Positions 7,134 to 8,888 of a DNA stretch of 8,888 nucleotides are shown here, piece after piece; position 1 is the first letter of the stretch, and every line of letters begins with the position of its first letter. Source of the DNA: MAG-120531 sp029242825 (lineage in GTDB: Bacteria; Bacteroidota; Bacteroidia; Flavobacteriales; Flavobacteriaceae). The position numbers and the translations under genes are program-made. The stretch spans positions 1-8,888 of the forward strand of contig JAQWTF010000128.1 in NCBI GenBank assembly GCA_029242825.1, in the 5' to 3' direction. The notes under the pieces are model-generated. The model ran no database searches and was not told the origin of the DNA. It saw nothing but the letters and a program-made list of their open reading frames with translations.

Positions 7134-7141
7134 TATATTTG
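7134..7141 (+). promoter_or_regulatory. -7 element of the cutC promoter
   Basis: TATATTTG matches TAnnTTTG and ends 8 nt before the cutC ATG. The expected -33 position (about 7112-7114) reads ATT rather than TTG, so only half the promoter is well matched. A start site 4-8 nt downstream would give a transcript with almost no 5' leader. Confidence 0.5.
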
Positions 7142-7149
7142 TATCAATT

Positions 7150-7881
7150 ATGATTTTAGAAGTTTGTTGTAATTCATTAGACTCCGCTTTAGCCGCGCAA
7201 CGTGCAGGTGCTCACAGAATTGAGTTTTGCACTGGCTTGGCCCTAGGAGGGCTTACCCCTTCTATAGGTTTATTAAAAGAGTATGTAAAGCTCATATCAG
7301 TACCCACTAGGGTTTTGATTCGTCCAAGAGGCGGGGATTTTTCTTATACCACTGCAGAGTTTAAAAGTATGCTTGAAGACATTGCCCAGTGTAAGAAACT
7401 CGGTTTTGAAGGTGTTGTTTCTGGCGTTTTGCAGCCAGATGGTCGCTTAGACTCCACGAGAACTGATGCTTTGGTTGCAGCAGCAGCTGGAATGAAGTTC
7501 ACTTTTCACAGGGCTTTTGATTGGGTTGTAGACCCTCAAAGCACCCTTTCGGAATTATCTAAAATAGGAGTGCATAGCCTATTGACCTCTGGATCTGCTT
7601 CAAAAGCTGAGGAGGGATTGGATCAATTAAAGGCTTTAAAAGAAATGCGTACCACAGTAGAAATTATGCCTGGTAGTGGGATAAATGCTCAAAATGCCCT
7701 TGTTTTTAAGAAAGCGGGTTTTAAAGCCATTCATATGTCTGGTGTGGCCGCAGAAAAAGTATTGGACCATTCACCCAATGTCTCTATGCATAGCGTTGCA
7801 CTTCTGTCAGACACCCACAGGTTTACGACCCAGGAAGATAGGCTTAAAGACGTTTTGCTCCTTTTAGAAAGTCCCTACTAA
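7150..7881 (+). CDS. cutC: CutC family protein
   Basis: The 243-residue product is a TIM-barrel protein of the CutC family, historically linked to copper tolerance. A direct role in copper handling is disputed and the true activity is unsettled. Family signatures appear in order: LEVCCNS (3-9), RAGAHRIEFC and GGLTPS (18-38), RPRGGDFSYT (58-67), GFEGVVSGVLQPDGRLD (85-101), FTFHRAFD (117-124), LLTSGSA (144-150) and MPGSGIN (173-179). Length is normal for bacterial CutC, and no signal peptide or membrane segment is present, so it is cytoplasmic. Cysteines at 6, 7, 27 and 81 could matter if metal is bound. The ATG at 7150 starts directly on the conserved first strand. The gene is divergent from the small ORF/glycosylasparaginase unit and 26 bp ahead of the phosphoesterase gene. 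No copper-handling genes are nearby, so context does not support the copper role. Confidence 0.93.
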   Translation: MILEVCCNSLDSALAAQRAGAHRIEFCTGLALGGLTPSIGLLKEYVKLISVPTRVLIRPRGGDFSYTTAEFKSMLEDIAQCKKLGFEGVVSGVLQPDGRLDSTRTDALVAAAAGMKFTFHRAFDWVVDPQSTLSELSKIGVHSLLTSGSASKAEEGLDQLKALKEMRTTVEIMPGSGINAQNALVFKKAGFKAIHMSGVAAEKVLDHSPNVSMHSVALLSDTHRFTTQEDRLKDVLLLLESPY

Positions 7882-7885
7882 ATCC

Positions 7886-7893
7886 TATCTTTG
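7886..7893 (+). promoter_or_regulatory. -7-like element between cutC and the phosphoesterase gene
   Basis: TATCTTTG matches TAnnTTTG and begins 4 nt after the cutC stop, 14 nt before the phosphoesterase ATG. The -33 position (7864-7866, inside the end of cutC) reads TTA, one base off TTG. The downstream gene may thus have its own start as well as read-through from cutC. Confidence 0.4.
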
Positions 7894-7907
7894 TAAAAAA
7901 AAATGCT

Positions 7908-8888
7908 ATGCGTTGGTTGTTCTTTGTACTTTTTTATTTGGGTTTTGCTTGGTACTGCTACTACGCTTTTAAAACCACTTTTAGAAGTCCATTATTCTCA
8001 GGTTTCTATGTAATTTCAGCCATTTTAGTACTCGCATTTTTTCTCTTTCATTTCGCTTTTTCTCCTACGGAATTCAGGGTCTCGAATCCTTATAAGTCAT
8101 ACGCAATGGGACTGGTGGGTAGTTGGTTTTTATTTAGTTTGGCGGTAGTGATTTTTTTACTATTTGAAGACGTTTTTAGATTTATGTGGGCCGGGATAGT
8201 GAAGTTGTTTCATTGGGAGCGACCTGTAGTGGTCCCCTCAAGAAGGCGCTTTATTAGTGCCTTAGCCCTTGGTATTGCGGCCCTTCCTTTTGGGGCTTTA
8301 CTCTATGGAATGTTCAGGGGTAAATACCGTTATAAGGTACTTGAATACGAGCTAACTTTTGAAGATTTGCCTGAGACTTTTGACGGCTATAAGATAAGCC
8401 AGATTTCAGACATTCATTCGGGTAGTTTTGACAATCCAGATAAAATAGCCTACGGAATAGACCTGATTAACCAACAGCAGTCAGACGTGCTTTTTTTTAC
8501 AGGAGATCTGGTCAATAATACGGCCAGTGAGATGGAGCCATGGATGCCTTTTTTTTCAAAGCTGAAAGCCAAAGATGGGATTTTCTCGGTGTTGGGTAAC
8601 CATGATTACGGAGATTATGTTTCATGGCCTTCTCCAGAAGCTAAGGAGGCCAATCTAAATAGGCTCAAAGAAATTCAACTAGAAATGGGTTTTGAGCTTT
8701 TATTAAATGAGCATAAATACATTGAAAGAAACGGGGAGAAAATAGCTATTATAGGAGTTGAAAATTGGGGAAAAGGAGGATTTAAGAAAGCAGGAGACCT
8801 CAATAAAGCCATTGCTGAGATACAAGAAAATGATTTTAAGATATTGTTGTCACACGACCCTTCCCATTGGGAGGCAGAAGTTATTCCA
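7908..8888 (+). CDS. Membrane-anchored calcineurin-like metallophosphoesterase, C-terminus cut by window edge
   Basis: 327 codons are visible and the frame is still open at the window end. Four hydrophobic segments (about 4-20, 31-50, 66-87 and 114-135) precede the enzyme domain. Catalytic motifs of the calcineurin-like metallophosphatase fold are visible: SDIHSG (D168, H170), FTGD (D200), LGNHD (N231, H232) and LLSHDP (H316). The final G-H-x-H block must lie beyond the edge. The arrangement resembles YkuE/YaeI-type phosphoesterases, some of which act on lipid substrates such as UDP-diacylglucosamine; the substrate here is unknown. The last hydrophobic segment is preceded by PSRRRFI, which looks like a twin-arginine motif. 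I chose ATG 7908 (MRWLFFVLFY); the ATG at 7903 is in another frame that stops after 36 residues. A-rich sequence, with no Shine-Dalgarno, precedes the start. Confidence 0.9.
   Translation, partial: MRWLFFVLFYLGFAWYCYYAFKTTFRSPLFSGFYVISAILVLAFFLFHFAFSPTEFRVSNPYKSYAMGLVGSWFLFSLAVVIFLLFEDVFRFMWAGIVKLFHWERPVVVPSRRRFISALALGIAALPFGALLYGMFRGKYRYKVLEYELTFEDLPETFDGYKISQISDIHSGSFDNPDKIAYGIDLINQQQSDVLFFTGDLVNNTASEMEPWMPFFSKLKAKDGIFSVLGNHDYGDYVSWPSPEAKEANLNRLKEIQLEMGFELLLNEHKYIERNGEKIAIIGVENWGKGGFKKAGDLNKAIAEIQENDFKILLSHDPSHWEAEVIP

Noticed and set aside
7903..8013. 36-residue frame starting at the ATG 5 nt before the phosphoesterase start
   Set aside because: It overlaps the first membrane helix of a strongly supported gene in another frame, and its hydrophobicity mirrors that gene's composition.
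1..8888. CRISPR array, insertion sequence, tRNA/rRNA or phage module
   Set aside because: I saw no regularly spaced repeats, terminal inverted repeats, transposase or integrase features, or RNA gene signatures in the window.

Overview
This window looks like a stretch of ordinary chromosome from a member of the Bacteroidota, most likely a flavobacterium. Three things point there: the N-terminus of ribosomal protein L13 (VDTLSYKTVSANKATVNK), a CBM9-like/DUF5916 outer-membrane protein typical of that phylum, and promoters of the Bacteroidota form (TTG, about 19 nt, TAnnTTTG). None of the genes has a clear Shine-Dalgarno sequence, which also fits. Both ends are cut inside genes.

Layout, left to right. 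(1) Positions 1-164, minus strand: the first 54 codons of rplM (L13), with a near-ideal promoter, a 14-bp palindrome in the promoter spacer and a short GC-rich hairpin at the likely 5' end of the mRNA. (2) Positions 380-3022, plus strand: an 880-residue exported protein with a CBM9-like domain and a DUF5916 beta-rich/beta-barrel domain. (3) A 49-bp convergent gap with no clear hairpin terminator. (4) Positions 5897-3072, minus strand: full-length DNA polymerase I with all three domains. (5) Positions 6942-5971, minus strand: a glycosylasparaginase with a twin-arginine signal, preceded 13 bp upstream by a 41-residue membrane-type small ORF (7081-6956) on the same strand. (6) A 68-bp divergent intergenic region with a GAAACGTTTC palindrome and a -7 element. 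(7) Positions 7150-7881, plus strand: cutC. (8) From 7908 to the window end, plus strand: a multi-spanning membrane metallophosphoesterase, truncated by the window edge.

The genes do not form one obvious pathway. The small ORF and the glycosylasparaginase are probably one transcription unit, and polA lies 73 bp downstream on the same strand. cutC and the phosphoesterase are 26 bp apart but each has its own -7-like element. No tRNA, rRNA, CRISPR array, insertion sequence or prophage feature was seen, and no gene-free stretch exceeds 300 bp; the longest is 165-379. I did not find a convincing new multi-gene system. The items most worth a second look are the 41-aa ORF, the clamp-binding-like motif in the PolA linker, the Tyr-to-Phe change in the PolA proofreading site, and the promoter-embedded palindromes.
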